From assembly GCF_034008315.1 (NCBI RefSeq), contig NZ_CP125377.1:3546001-3610000 (forward strand): a DNA stretch of 64,000 nt, in the 5' to 3' direction. Below, piece by piece: positions 1-8,590 of the stretch. The notes below the pieces were generated by a model, which worked only from the letters and a program-made list of their open reading frames with translations, did no database searches and was not told the origin of the DNA. Source of the stretch: Pseudomonas sp. P8_241 (GTDB taxonomy: Bacteria; Pseudomonadota; Gammaproteobacteria; Pseudomonadales; Pseudomonadaceae). The position numbers and the translations under genes were made by a program. Numbering within the stretch: position 1 is the first letter of the stretch; each line of letters begins with the position of its first letter.

Positions 1-676
1 GGGTTTCACAGATGCTCTGCCGTTGCGGCACGATTCCGGTCAGCGCCTGATCCAGCAAAAAGCGATTGCCCGAGGTCTTGTCCAGCGAGATGTAATCCTG
101 CTGATAGAACTCTTCCCAGGTCAGGCTGGTTCGCCCCGACAACGGATGATCGCGCCGACAGGCCAGTACATAACCTTCCTGCACCAATGGCTCGAACTCC
201 ACTTCAGTCTCCAGCGTACCCATGAAGCTCAGACCGAAATCTGCTTCGCCATTGACGACGGCGCTGAGTACGTCGTGGGCGCTAGAGTCGAGCACTTTGA
301 CTTTGATCTTCGGGAACTGCCGGTGGTAATGCGCGATCACGCGCGGCATGAAGTAATACGCTGCCGAGGGCACGCAGGCCACCGTGACATGGCCGAGCCG
401 GGTCGAGGCGACTTCGCTGATGCCCAGCAGCGCCACGTCCAGATCGTCCAGCAAGCGCTCGACGCTGGGTATGAAACCGCGCCCGGCCTGAGTCAAGCTG
501 ACCTTGCGTGTAGTGCGTTCGAACAATCGTACCCCGAGGGCGTCTTCAAGTTTTTCGATGCGCCGGCTCAGCGCAGGCTGAGATATACGCACGGTGTCGG
601 CGGCTTTGCGAAAACTGCCCTGCTCGACCACGGCGCGAAAAGCTTGCAGGTCGTTGAGGTCGAAGTTGATGGCCAT
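1..676 (-). CDS. LysR-family transcriptional regulator (5' part, runs off the left edge)
   Basis: Reading leftwards from an ATG at 676 gives about 225 codons with no stop before the window edge, so the C-terminus is outside. The first 60 residues are a LysR-type winged helix: an LNDLQAFRAVVEQGSF start, the SQPALSRRIEKLE recognition region and LFERTTRK. The start of the LysR substrate-binding domain follows, with GHVTVACVPSA near residue 93. LysR proteins are cytoplasmic DNA-binding regulators that usually sense a small metabolite. The target is unknown because the divergent neighbour, if any, is replaced by the repeat-bounded island that begins at 831. A frame read on the opposite strand of this gene is a shadow. 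Confidence 0.9.
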   Translation of the reverse strand, partial: MAINFDLNDLQAFRAVVEQGSFRKAADTVRISQPALSRRIEKLEDALGVRLFERTTRKVSLTQAGRGFIPSVERLLDDLDVALLGISEVASTRLGHVTVACVPSAAYYFMPRVIAHYHRQFPKIKVKVLDSSAHDVLSAVVNGEADFGLSFMGTLETEVEFEPLVQEGYVLACRRDHPLSGRTSLTWEEFYQQDYISLDKTSGNRFLLDQALTGIVPQRQSICET

Positions 677-830
677 GGTGCGCACTCGGAATCAGACAGA
701 TTGATCAGCTTATCCTATGAATCTACAAAATTATTCCACAATGCAGGTTCCGGTGAGGTTGGAGACAGTGTGCGAAATGGGCTGGCAACGATCAGCAAGA
801 ACCAAGAAATTCATCTTTGACCATCCTCGG

Positions 831-931
831 AGCGGTTTCATAAAACGGTGATTTTATGAAACCGCCCAGGCTGCGCGCGGGTTTGTGGGGAGGTACTGAG
901 CTTAAGCACGTTTACTGCTCCATTGCTCCCC
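831..931 (+). repeat. Left member of a ~100-bp inverted repeat pair flanking the catabolic island
   Basis: This 101-bp stretch matches, in inverted orientation, 12700-12794. Shared blocks include TCATAAAACGGT, CCGCCCAGGCTGCG, TACTGAGCTTAAG and CCATTGCTCCCC. By eye the two are about 80% identical with a few small gaps. The outer end carries its own perfect 12-bp palindrome, GGTTTCATAAAA and TTTTATGAAACC at 836-865. The pair looks like the ends of an insertion element or a MITE. I could not identify the family, and no transposase is present. Confidence 0.75.
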
Positions 932-1106
932 GAATCCCGATACCGAAGCTGGGTATTTGCAGCGAAAACCAAAGTCGGTGGTGTTTTCAGCGGCGGTGGC
1001 TTTTTCGCGCTTCGACGATTCCAAACGTTCGGTACGTGAAAATACGAAGTGCGGCCAACCCCTTTGATCCTGCGTGGTCATTCTGCTTTGCCCGACAAAA
1101 ACCAAC
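932..1106. other. Non-coding stretch inside the left repeat
   Basis: These 175 bp lie between the left repeat and the end of the IclR gene. Short open frames exist on both strands, but none has a ribosome binding site or a recognisable product. The stretch may be residual insertion-element sequence. Confidence 0.4.
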
Positions 1107-1910
1107 CTAAGCCCTAGTTGACGCCGGACGGGTCAAGATTGAATCGGTGCCCTCGTTCCGGGTTCCCGCAGCGAGCCCGGCGAGTCGCTGTGCAATCTCG
1201 ATCGCCTGCCGCTGGGCGAGCGCCGCGCAGCCATCGACATTGATCAATGCAAGCCGTTCCACGTCGAAAACCAGGGCGATGGACCCCACCAGGCCTACAG
1301 GTGGCATCAGGATGGGAACGGCCAAGCCCATGGCTCCGGCCTCCAGTTCTTGCTCTGAGAGGTAGTACCCCCGCTTCCGTACACCGGCGAAGTGGGCCTT
1401 CTGCGCAGACCAGTCGGTACCCAGCCGTTGCAGGTCGGGGTCGTCCATATGCCTTTCACAGATCTTGCGCAGGCGCGCCGGCGGCAGGAAGGCGAGCATG
1501 ACTTGCGACGGCGCGCCGCGAAACATTGGCATCGGATGTCCCCGCGCGAAGGCCTCACCCGCTGGGTAGCGGCCGACCTGCTGGTACACATTAACAACTT
1601 CGTCGTTGTACATGCGGCAAAGGAAGCTGGTGAATCCGGTTTCCTCGGAAAGGCATTGCAGGGGTTCGCGTGCCGCTTTGAGCAGCGGGTCCGACTGACG
1701 AATCCGGTAGTCCAGCATGATGATCCGCGCTCCGAGCGAGTAGTGGCCGGAGTAATTGGCCAGGAAGCCGGCCGTAGACAACTCGCGCAGGTAACGGAAA
1801 ACCGTGGGGCGAGACAGTTGAAGACGCGCAGCGACCATCTCTGCTGTCAGCAGGGTATCGCTCTCGGAAAAGAGATCCAGCACGTCGGTCATTCGGGCGA
1901 ATTTGCTCAT
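1107..1910 (-). CDS. IclR-family transcriptional regulator
   Basis: This 267-residue protein has the IclR layout. An N-terminal winged helix spans roughly residues 8-60, with LLTAEMVAARLQLSRPTVFRYLREL as the helix-turn-helix core. A C-terminal effector-binding domain follows, with LSEETGFTSFL and the RKRGYYLSEQELEAGAMGLAVPI region typical of the family. The ATG at 1910 is chosen; a TTG lies one codon upstream. It is divergent from the catabolic operon starting at 2026, which is the usual arrangement for an IclR regulator that controls the adjacent pathway and responds to its substrate or an intermediate. The effector cannot be told from sequence. The family call is firm; control of the operon is inferred from position. 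Confidence 0.9.
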   Translation of the reverse strand: MSKFARMTDVLDLFSESDTLLTAEMVAARLQLSRPTVFRYLRELSTAGFLANYSGHYSLGARIIMLDYRIRQSDPLLKAAREPLQCLSEETGFTSFLCRMYNDEVVNVYQQVGRYPAGEAFARGHPMPMFRGAPSQVMLAFLPPARLRKICERHMDDPDLQRLGTDWSAQKAHFAGVRKRGYYLSEQELEAGAMGLAVPILMPPVGLVGSIALVFDVERLALINVDGCAALAQRQAIEIAQRLAGLAAGTRNEGTDSILTRPASTRA

Positions 1911-1962
1911 CAAGCGGGGACTCCAGGGTGATTGCCGTTGGTCGTGTGTAAAATCTCAATAT

Positions 1963-1991
1963 TTGACACTTTGCATTAGTTTCCTCATATT
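1963..1991 (+). promoter_or_regulatory. Predicted sigma70 promoter of the catabolic operon
   Basis: A consensus -35 box TTGACA (1963-1968), a 17-bp spacer and a -10-like CATATT (1986-1991) precede the gene at 2026. An imperfect inverted repeat, GTGTAAA and TTTGACAC (about 1945-1969), overlaps the -35 box and could be the IclR operator. A purine-rich AGAGGC sits just ahead of the ATG at 2026. Confidence 0.55.
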
Positions 1992-2025
1992 CTCCAAAAC
2001 AACAACAACATAGAGGCTTTGCCCC

Positions 2026-2553
2026 ATGCCCAAGACTTTTGAACCCATTCGGCGTCTTCACCACTTTGCTTGGCGCTGCCGCGACGCAGAGGAAACCCGC
2101 GCGTTCTACGAGGACATCCTGGGCTTGCCGCTGACCCACGTCGTGCTTGCGGACAGCGTGCCCAGCACGGGGGAGAACTGCCCCTACGCGCATCTTTTCT
2201 TCGATCTCTGCGATGGTTCGTCAATCGCCTTTTTTGACCTTGGCGACGACACGGCGGCGCAGCCCTCCCCCAACACTCCGGCCTGGGTCAACCATTTGGC
2301 GCTGAAGGTCGACTCGATGGGTGCCATGGAGCGAGTTCGACAAAAACTCGAAAGTGCCGGCATCGAGGTGCTCGGCATCACCGACCACGGATTCGTACGT
2401 TCTATCTACTTCTTCGACCCCAATGGCGTTCGCCTGGAATTGACGATCGACATGTCGGATGAGCCAGTCTCTGATTCTGATATTGAAACAGCTCATGTGG
2501 AACTGAGCAAGTGGATGTCCGAAAAGGCCGCCCGGCGCGCCATAACAGTCTGA
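2026..2553 (+). CDS. VOC-superfamily protein (glyoxalase/extradiol dioxygenase fold)
   Basis: This 175-residue protein has two beta-alpha-beta-beta-beta modules of the vicinal oxygen chelate fold. The first begins RRLHHFAWRCRDAEETRAFYED with a candidate metal histidine. The second has VNHLALKV around residue 88, then YFFDPNGVRLELT with the glutamate expected to complete a 2-His-1-Glu site. Family members include type I extradiol ring-cleaving dioxygenases, glyoxalases and epimerases, and a single-domain protein of this size cannot be assigned a reaction. It is the first gene of an operon with an alpha/beta hydrolase and a CoA-transferase, so ring cleavage or isomerisation of the imported substrate is possible. 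The family is clear; the activity is not. Confidence 0.85.
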   Translation: MPKTFEPIRRLHHFAWRCRDAEETRAFYEDILGLPLTHVVLADSVPSTGENCPYAHLFFDLCDGSSIAFFDLGDDTAAQPSPNTPAWVNHLALKVDSMGAMERVRQKLESAGIEVLGITDHGFVRSIYFFDPNGVRLELTIDMSDEPVSDSDIETAHVELSKWMSEKAARRAITV

Positions 2554-2573
2554 GTTGCTGAAGGAGACGTCGG

Positions 2574-3743
2574 ATGACTCAAGATATTGAACACCAGTGG
2601 GTGCATGTGAGCTACCCCGAGTCCAGCCTGGTCACGGAGAGCTACGGCTTCGTCGGCAGTCAAGGCGTCGTCAACCTGGAGGGAGTGCTGATCCGGCCGC
2701 GCGAGGGCGGGCGCCACACCGTCTTCTTGATGATGCACCCCAGCTCCACGCTGCAACTGTTGCCGCTGCCGGGCGCCATGGCACAAGCTGGTCACTCGGT
2801 GCTGTGCATGGGAAGCCGCTATGCCAAGAACGACACCTCGCTGATCTACGAAAAAGTTGCGCTGGACCTTGGCGCCTGCGTGCGTTATGCCAAAGAGGTC
2901 ATGGGCTACAAGAAGGTGATCCTGCTGGGCTGGTCCGGCGGCGGATCGCTGAGCCTGTTCTATCAGTCGCAGGCCCAGCAACCGACCATCACTCACACGC
3001 CTGCCGGCGATCCGGTTGACCTCACGGCAGCCCAGCTCTGGCCGGCCGACGGTTTGGTGCTGGAAGCAGCGCATCGTTCGCGAGCACGCTGCCTCGCCGA
3101 CTGGATCGATCCTTCGGTACTCGACGAAGACGACCCCACGCGCCGCGATCCGCGTCTGGACATCTACTCGTCAATCCAACCGGTGCGCGCTCCTTACCCC
3201 GCGGACTGGCTCGCCGAGTACCGTGCGGCCCAGGTTGCCCGGATTCGACGCATCACCGTGCGCGTGCGCGAAACCCTGGACGAACTGCGCCGCGCCGGCG
3301 GGGCCGAAATGGAACGCGGCTTCGTGACCCATCGCACCATGGCCGACCCTCGCTTCCTCGATATGCGCATCGATTCCAACGATCGGGCCCCCGGTTGCTA
3401 CCTGGGCGTTCCGGAAACCGTTAACAGCGGACCGGTCGGCCTGGCGCGCTTCTCGATGCTGCGCTCCTGGTTATCGCAATGGTCACTGGATGACTCGCAG
3501 GCCGATGGCGAAACCTGCGCCCGAGCGATCACTGTGCCGTTGCTGGCCATCGAGCATGGTGGCGACGACGCCGTCCCACAGCCCGACATGCGCCTGCTCT
3601 ACGAGGCCTGCGCGAGCACCGACAAGCGCTTCGAGTTGCTGCCCGGTGCCAACCATTATTTCAAGGGTCAGCCGGAACACCTGAAAAAGGCTGTCGCCTT
3701 GATCGGCGGCTGGGCCGAACAGTACGAGAGGAGACTCCCATGA
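2574..3743 (+). CDS. Alpha/beta hydrolase
   Basis: This 389-residue protein has an alpha/beta hydrolase core. The nucleophile elbow is GWSGGGS with the serine near residue 121, and FLMMHPSS near residue 51 is a probable oxyanion-hole region. HGGDDAVPQPDMR (about residue 325) is a possible acid loop, and GANHYF near residue 363 supplies the histidine. Residues 150-290 form a large insertion, probably a lid. Predicted activity is cleavage of an ester, thioester or carbon-carbon bond. A ribosome binding site (AAGGAG) lies just upstream, 20 bp after the VOC gene, and the stop overlaps the start of the CoA-transferase by four bases. The chemistry is inferred from family only. Confidence 0.85.
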   Translation: MTQDIEHQWVHVSYPESSLVTESYGFVGSQGVVNLEGVLIRPREGGRHTVFLMMHPSSTLQLLPLPGAMAQAGHSVLCMGSRYAKNDTSLIYEKVALDLGACVRYAKEVMGYKKVILLGWSGGGSLSLFYQSQAQQPTITHTPAGDPVDLTAAQLWPADGLVLEAAHRSRARCLADWIDPSVLDEDDPTRRDPRLDIYSSIQPVRAPYPADWLAEYRAAQVARIRRITVRVRETLDELRRAGGAEMERGFVTHRTMADPRFLDMRIDSNDRAPGCYLGVPETVNSGPVGLARFSMLRSWLSQWSLDDSQADGETCARAITVPLLAIEHGGDDAVPQPDMRLLYEACASTDKRFELLPGANHYFKGQPEHLKKAVALIGGWAEQYERRLP

Positions 3744-4933
3744 CAACTCCACTTTCCGGTCTGCGCGTGATTGAAATGGGTACCCTGATTGCGGGTCCCT
3801 TTGCTGCCAAGACACTGGCGGATTTCGGTGCCGACGTCATCAAGATCGAACCGCCCGAAGGCGGAGATCCCTTGCGGACATGGCGCACGCCCGAGGGCGA
3901 GACCTCGGTGTGGTGGCATGTGCAGTCGCGCAACAAGCGCTCGCTGGCTCTGGACCTCAAGCACCCCGAGGGGCAAGCCCTGGTGCGTCGCCTGGCCATG
4001 GAGGCCGATGTGTTGATCGAGAATTTTCGACCAGGCACGCTGGAGGGCTGGGGGCTGGACTTCGAGACCCTCTCGCGGCTCAACCCACGCCTGATCATGC
4101 TGCGCATCTCCGGCTACGGACAGACTGGTCCGATGCGTGACCAGCCCGGCTTCGGCGTTATCGCAGAGGCGATGGGCGGCCTGCGCCACATTACCGGCGA
4201 GCCGGGCCGCGCACCGATACGGCCCGCCATCAGCATCGGTGATTCGCTGTCAGCCTTGCATGGCGTGATCGGCCTGCTGATGGCGCTCTACCACCGCGAC
4301 GTTCGCGGCGGCCAGGGCCAAATGGTGGACGTCGCCCTCTACGAATCGGTGTTCAACATGATGGAGGGCGCCATTCCCGAATTCGATCGCTTCGGCATGA
4401 TGAGGGAACCGGCGGGTAGCGCGTTACCTGGTGTGGCCCCCACCAATGCCTACCCCTGCGCAGACGGGCAGTTCGTGCTGATCGCCGGTAATGGCGACAG
4501 CATCTACCGCCGGCTCATGGCGCTGGTTGGACGCAATGATCTTGGCGTTGCCCCGGAACTCGCTAGCAATCCGGGACGAGTCAAGGCCATGACCGTGATC
4601 GACGAAGCCATTGCAACATGGACCCGGCAGCGTTCGCTGGTCGATGCACTGCAGGCGCTCGCAGATGCGAAGGTCCCCGCCGGCCGAGTGTTCACGGTGG
4701 CCGACATGATCGACCACCCGCAGTTCCTGGCGCGCGAAATGGTGCCTGAGGTCTCCCTCGCCGACGGGTCCACTTTGCGCGTCCCCGGCATCACCCCCAA
4801 GCTCAGTGCCACGCCGGGGCAGATCACGAGCATGGGCCCTGACCTCGGTCAGCACACCACCGAGGTCCTGCGCGCTGCAGGTGTATCGGAAGAAGACATC
4901 CACCGGCTGCGCGAGTCAGCAGTGATTGCTTAA
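3740..4933 (+). CDS. CaiB/BaiF-family (type III) CoA-transferase
   Basis: This 397-residue family III CoA-transferase moves CoA between carboxylic acids through a mixed anhydride on an aspartate. The N-terminal block GTLIAGPFAAKTLADFGADV is typical. IENFRPGTLEGWGLD and GYGQTGPMRDQPGF are family motifs, and SIGDSLSALHG places the probable catalytic aspartate at residue 168, matching the position in formyl-CoA transferase. The gene overlaps the hydrolase gene by ATGA, indicating translational coupling. In this operon it probably activates the acid made by the upstream enzymes so that the lyase at 10204 can cleave it. The acid substrate and CoA donor are unknown. Confidence 0.92.
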   Translation: MTTPLSGLRVIEMGTLIAGPFAAKTLADFGADVIKIEPPEGGDPLRTWRTPEGETSVWWHVQSRNKRSLALDLKHPEGQALVRRLAMEADVLIENFRPGTLEGWGLDFETLSRLNPRLIMLRISGYGQTGPMRDQPGFGVIAEAMGGLRHITGEPGRAPIRPAISIGDSLSALHGVIGLLMALYHRDVRGGQGQMVDVALYESVFNMMEGAIPEFDRFGMMREPAGSALPGVAPTNAYPCADGQFVLIAGNGDSIYRRLMALVGRNDLGVAPELASNPGRVKAMTVIDEAIATWTRQRSLVDALQALADAKVPAGRVFTVADMIDHPQFLAREMVPEVSLADGSTLRVPGITPKLSATPGQITSMGPDLGQHTTEVLRAAGVSEEDIHRLRESAVIA

Positions 4934-4946
4934 GGAAAACAACCAC

Positions 4947-5510
4947 ATGAAGAATCTACAAATCCTGGGTATCTGCGGCAGCTTGCGGCATCAGTCCTAC
5001 AACCGTAGTGGCCTGCTCGCGGCGGCAGAAAACATGCCCTCGCATATGCGAATGGTCGAAGGCAGCCTGCGGGGCATTCCTGTATATGACGGCGATGTCG
5101 AGGAGCAGGGTATTCCGGCAGAAGTCCTGCGTCTGGCCGAAGAAATCCGGTGCGCCGACGCGCTGCTGATCGCCAGCCCCGAGTACAACTTTTCGATCAG
5201 CGGCACGCTCAAGAACGCGATCGACTGGCTGTCCCGCACGACGCCCCAGCCCTTCAAGAACAAGCCTGTGGCGCTGCTGTCGGTTACCCCCGGTCCTGTC
5301 GGCGGCGCGCGGCAGCAATACGAACTGCGCAAGGTCCTGGGCTGCCTGGAAGCCATCGTGCTGCCTCGTCCGGAGATCTTCATCGGTCTTTGTGCCCAGA
5401 GGTTCGACGCCGAAGGCAGGCTCGTGGATGAAACGACCCGCGGGCTACTGGGCGCGCAAATGCACGCCTTCAACGAATGGATCACACAGGTCACCCCGCG
5501 CAATAGATAA
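4947..5510 (+). CDS. NADPH-dependent FMN reductase family protein
   Basis: This 187-residue flavodoxin-like reductase has the FMN phosphate loop GSLRHQSYN near residue 10 and the family motif SPEYNFSISGTLKNAIDW near residues 79-96. Members reduce FMN, quinones or azo dyes with NAD(P)H, and some feed reduced flavin to a separate monooxygenase. The ATG at 4947 is chosen because AAGGA lies 10 bases upstream; a TTG at 4926 has no such site. The gene sits 13 bp after the CoA-transferase stop, in the same operon. No flavin-dependent monooxygenase partner is encoded in the island, so the protein may act as a stand-alone quinone or flavin reductase. Confidence 0.88.
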   Translation: MKNLQILGICGSLRHQSYNRSGLLAAAENMPSHMRMVEGSLRGIPVYDGDVEEQGIPAEVLRLAEEIRCADALLIASPEYNFSISGTLKNAIDWLSRTTPQPFKNKPVALLSVTPGPVGGARQQYELRKVLGCLEAIVLPRPEIFIGLCAQRFDAEGRLVDETTRGLLGAQMHAFNEWITQVTPRNR

Positions 5511-5559
5511 CTGCGATTACCAAAACTGCGATCCCAATAACAACAATCCGGGACAAACC

Positions 5560-6708
5560 ATGAACACATTCAGCAAAGCTATTCGAGCAGCCCTTGGTTG
5601 CACCCTCTTGGTGGCGCTGCCGGCCATGGCAGAGGACACCATCAAAATCGGCATGATCACCGACAAGGTCGGGCCGGCGAAACCGTATGCCGAGCCGGTC
5701 TCGGCCGGCGTCACCTTCGCGGTCAAGGAACTCAACGCCAAGGGTGGCCTGCTCGGCCGCCAGATCGAACTGCTGGTGGAGGACGACCAGGGCCGTCCGG
5801 ACATTTCCGCCACCGCCGCGCGCAAGCTCGTGGATGCTGGCGCGGTGTTCATCCTGTCCAATTCGCTGACTCCGGCGACGCAACAAGTGCAGACTGTGAC
5901 GGTGGAAACGAAGACCCCCCAGTTGGCCCCGAGCAATAGCGGCGACACCTTGACGACCCAACTCAGCAATCCCAACTTCTGGCAAACCGGCCCGCTGGGG
6001 TCGACCCAGATCGCCACGCTGCTGTCCTATGCAGCCAACAAGAAGTACAGCAAGGTGGCCGTGGTGTCCGACAACACGGAGCTGAGCCAACTCACCACCA
6101 AGTCATTCAAGGCCAGTCTTGAGAAGGCCGGCATCCAGGTCGTCTCCGAGGAGGTGATCTCGCGCGGTACCACCACGGCCGAGCCGCAGATGCAGAAAGT
6201 GCGCGCAGCCAATCCGGAGGCCATCTTTCTCACCGGCTTCCTGACGCCTGAAAACGCCCTCATCCTGCGCGCCTATCGCCAGCTGGGCATGAAGTCCGCC
6301 TTGCTGGGTAACTTCAACTTCTCGACGCCGCAAACCGCCGCAGTGGCCAAGGGCTTGCTCGACGGGCTTGCCTTCGTAGACGCGTTTGATCCCGCCAAGC
6401 CAGAAGTCGAACGCTTCGTCGAATCGTTCAAGAAGGAAACCGGCAACGAGCCCTACAACCTCAATGGCTACGGTTACGACGGGATGATGCTGGTCGCCGA
6501 CGCGATCCAGCGCGCGGGCAATACCGACAAGGAAAAAGTACGCCAGGCCATGCAGGCAACCCAGGCCTATGTCGGCGTGATGGGTGCAACCGGTACCGGC
6601 TATGGCTTTGCCGACGACAAGCGGACCGGCTTCGATCCCAATGGGATGGTTGTGCGCGTCTACACCGGCGACAAGCAGGGTCCGGTGGTTCACACCGGTA
6701 CCAAGTAG
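5560..6708 (+). CDS. ABC transporter substrate-binding protein (branched-chain amino acid/aromatic acid type)
   Basis: This 382-residue periplasmic binding protein of the LivJ/peripla_BP_6 class starts with a clear signal peptide (MNTFSKAIRAALGC, hydrophobic core, AMA/EDT cleavage near residue 25). The mature protein opens with IKIGMITDKVGP and contains GGLLGRQIELLVEDDQ and NGYGYDGMMLVADAI, both typical of the family. It should capture the island's substrate in the periplasm and deliver it to the permeases encoded next. Binding proteins of this class take amino acids, aromatic acids, dicarboxylates and amides, so the ligand is open. The internal ATG at 5560 is preferred to upstream in-frame starts because it begins the signal peptide. 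Confidence 0.92.
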   Translation: MNTFSKAIRAALGCTLLVALPAMAEDTIKIGMITDKVGPAKPYAEPVSAGVTFAVKELNAKGGLLGRQIELLVEDDQGRPDISATAARKLVDAGAVFILSNSLTPATQQVQTVTVETKTPQLAPSNSGDTLTTQLSNPNFWQTGPLGSTQIATLLSYAANKKYSKVAVVSDNTELSQLTTKSFKASLEKAGIQVVSEEVISRGTTTAEPQMQKVRAANPEAIFLTGFLTPENALILRAYRQLGMKSALLGNFNFSTPQTAAVAKGLLDGLAFVDAFDPAKPEVERFVESFKKETGNEPYNLNGYGYDGMMLVADAIQRAGNTDKEKVRQAMQATQAYVGVMGATGTGYGFADDKRTGFDPNGMVVRVYTGDKQGPVVHTGTK

Positions 6709-6734
6709 GCCCCCGGGCTACAGTAAGGAATCCT

Positions 6735-7619
6735 ATGAACGATTTTCTGGAACTGCTTGTGAGCGCAGCCGCCAGCGGCTGCATATATGGTCTGGTGGCA
6801 CTGGCCTATCTGCTGATTAACCGGCCCACCGGCATCATCAATTTCGCGGTGGGTGAGTGGGCCATGGTGGCCGCCTTCGGGGCCTTCGTCGCGCTCTCGC
6901 GCATCGAGATGCCCTACCCGGTGGCCATGGTCCTGGTGCTGCTGTTGATGCTGGTGATCGGCTGGCTAACCGAACGGCTGACGGTGCGCCCCCTGGTGGA
7001 GAAAGGCGCGCCCCATGTGGCGCCCGTGCTTGCGCTGTTGGGCATGCTGGTGGTGTTTCGCGAGTCGATCTCCATCGGCTTCGGTGCCGATCCGCAACCA
7101 GTGCCGCCTGCGCTGGGCTTCGGACGATTCGAACTGGGGCTGCTCGCGGGTTCGTACCAGAGCTTCTTCATCATCGCGGCCACCGGACTGGTCTTCGTCG
7201 GCGTGTGGTACTTCTTCGAACGCACACTGACCGGCAAGTCCTTCGAGGCGGTAGCGATCGACCGCCGTGCCGCCGCGCTCATGGGCATTCGCCTCGGGCG
7301 CGTGACCGCGGCATCCTTCGCGGTGGGCGCGGCGGTTGCCGGGCTGGCTGGGATTCTGGTCGCGCCCAACATCTCGGCCCACTACATGATGGGCATGCCG
7401 CTGGCGGTCCAAGGCTTCACCGCGCTGGTGATAGGCGGCGTCGGCCGCGTCGAAGGGGCTCTGCTGGGCGGACTCGTGCTGGCTCTGGTGGAGCAATTTA
7501 CGGTGCGCTACGCCCCCATCCCAGCCGGCCTGGCAATGGGTGTCCCGCTGGTCCTGCTTATCCTCTTCCTACTGGTGCGTCCCACCGGATTGCTAAAGGC
7601 CCGGGAGGCTCGCATATGA
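6735..7619 (+). CDS. ABC transporter permease, LivH type
   Basis: This 294-residue inner-membrane permease has about eight hydrophobic segments. It opens with LLVSAAASGCIYGLVALAYLLINRPTGI, which matches the LivH N-terminus. A late GGVGRVEGALLGGLVLALVE block corresponds to the conserved cytoplasmic coupling region and following helix. It pairs with the LivM-type permease, whose ATG overlaps this stop by three bases (ATGA). Together with the binding protein and the two ATPases it forms a complete high-affinity importer for the island. Confidence 0.93.
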   Translation: MNDFLELLVSAAASGCIYGLVALAYLLINRPTGIINFAVGEWAMVAAFGAFVALSRIEMPYPVAMVLVLLLMLVIGWLTERLTVRPLVEKGAPHVAPVLALLGMLVVFRESISIGFGADPQPVPPALGFGRFELGLLAGSYQSFFIIAATGLVFVGVWYFFERTLTGKSFEAVAIDRRAAALMGIRLGRVTAASFAVGAAVAGLAGILVAPNISAHYMMGMPLAVQGFTALVIGGVGRVEGALLGGLVLALVEQFTVRYAPIPAGLAMGVPLVLLILFLLVRPTGLLKAREARI

Positions 7620-8590
7620 AATCCCTCGTACGCTACATCGTCGCCGCCCTCGTGCTATCTGGCCTGGCCTTTGTTCTGGGCAGCTATCAGATGGACGTGT
7701 ACCGCAAGCTGCTGCTGTGGATCACGTTGGCCCTGAGCTACAACTTCCTGTTCGGCATTTGCGGTCAGGTTGCGTTCTCGCATATTGCCTTCTACGGCAT
7801 CGGCGCTTACTCGGTAGTGATCTTCATCACTCAACTGGCCCTGCCCTTGCCGCTGGCTGTCATCGCCACGGTGGCAGTCTGCCTGGCGCTGGCGCTGATC
7901 GTCGCCATTCCCGCCACCCGCCTGGCCGGCTTCTACCTCTCTCTGGCCACGCTGGCCTTCGCTCAGCTATTCATCGTGGTGCTGAACGAAGGCGGAGCCG
8001 TAACCGGCGCCACTGGCGGCCTGACTAACTACAGCCTGCCAACCATCTTCGGCGCCACCGTCACCGGCCCCTGGTACACGGTGGTGATCGTATTGCTCCT
8101 GCTTGCAACCTTTGCCACGCTGTGGCGTCTCGACCGGTCCTGGTTTGGTCGTGCCTGCCGGGCAGTCCGAGACAACCCGGAAGCCGCAGTCGCCATGGGC
8201 GTGGACGTGCGCCGCACCAAGGTACTGGCCTACACCATCACCAGTGCGCTGGCCGGTGTGGCCGGGATGGTCTACGCCTTCGTGGATAACACTGTCAACC
8301 CGGCCATCTTCAGCCAGGAGGCCGTGTTCCAGTTGCTGTTCATGGTCGTCGTTGGCGGCGCCGGCCGGCCGGCCGGCGCCATCATCGGCACCACCGTGCT
8401 GTACCTGATGCCACTGCTGCTGTCGCCCCTGATCGGACATCATCATGCTCTGGTGTTCGGCCTGTTCATGGTACTCGTCGTGATCTTCCAGCCGCGTGGC
8501 CTGATCGGCATTTGGGATCGTGTCGTAGGGCAATGTCGTCAAGGGCAAGGTCGTCAAGGGCAAGTGCAACTTCGGAAGGTCCAGCCATGA
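7616..8590 (+). CDS. ABC transporter permease, LivM type
   Basis: This 324-residue permease starts at the ATG at 7616, which overlaps the LivH-type stop; longer in-frame readings upstream are shadows of that gene. Landmarks are YNFLFGICGQVAFSHIAFYGIGAY near residue 42, the LAGFYLSLATLAFAQ helix, and the GRACRAVRDNPEAAVAMGVDV segment that contacts the ATPase. The late segment GGAGRPAGAIIG matches the family. The last 20 residues are unusual: a perfect 15-bp tandem duplication adds a glutamine/arginine/glycine-rich tail after the final helix. The stop overlaps the start of the next gene. Confidence 0.92.
   Translation: MKSLVRYIVAALVLSGLAFVLGSYQMDVYRKLLLWITLALSYNFLFGICGQVAFSHIAFYGIGAYSVVIFITQLALPLPLAVIATVAVCLALALIVAIPATRLAGFYLSLATLAFAQLFIVVLNEGGAVTGATGGLTNYSLPTIFGATVTGPWYTVVIVLLLLATFATLWRLDRSWFGRACRAVRDNPEAAVAMGVDVRRTKVLAYTITSALAGVAGMVYAFVDNTVNPAIFSQEAVFQLLFMVVVGGAGRPAGAIIGTTVLYLMPLLLSPLIGHHHALVFGLFMVLVVIFQPRGLIGIWDRVVGQCRQGQGRQGQVQLRKVQP
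8535..8564 (+). repeat. 15-bp tandem duplication at the 3' end of the LivM-type gene
   Basis: The unit GTCGTCAAGGGCAAG occurs twice head to tail (8535-8549, 8550-8564), with a degenerate third copy just upstream near 8522. It is in frame and encodes a repeated RQGQG-like tail. Confidence 0.85.

Noticed and set aside
6857..7615. Long N-terminal extension of the LivM-type permease
   Set aside because: The extension is arginine/proline-rich and overlaps the LivH-type gene. The ATG at 7616 is in the ATGA overlap and starts a proper membrane protein.
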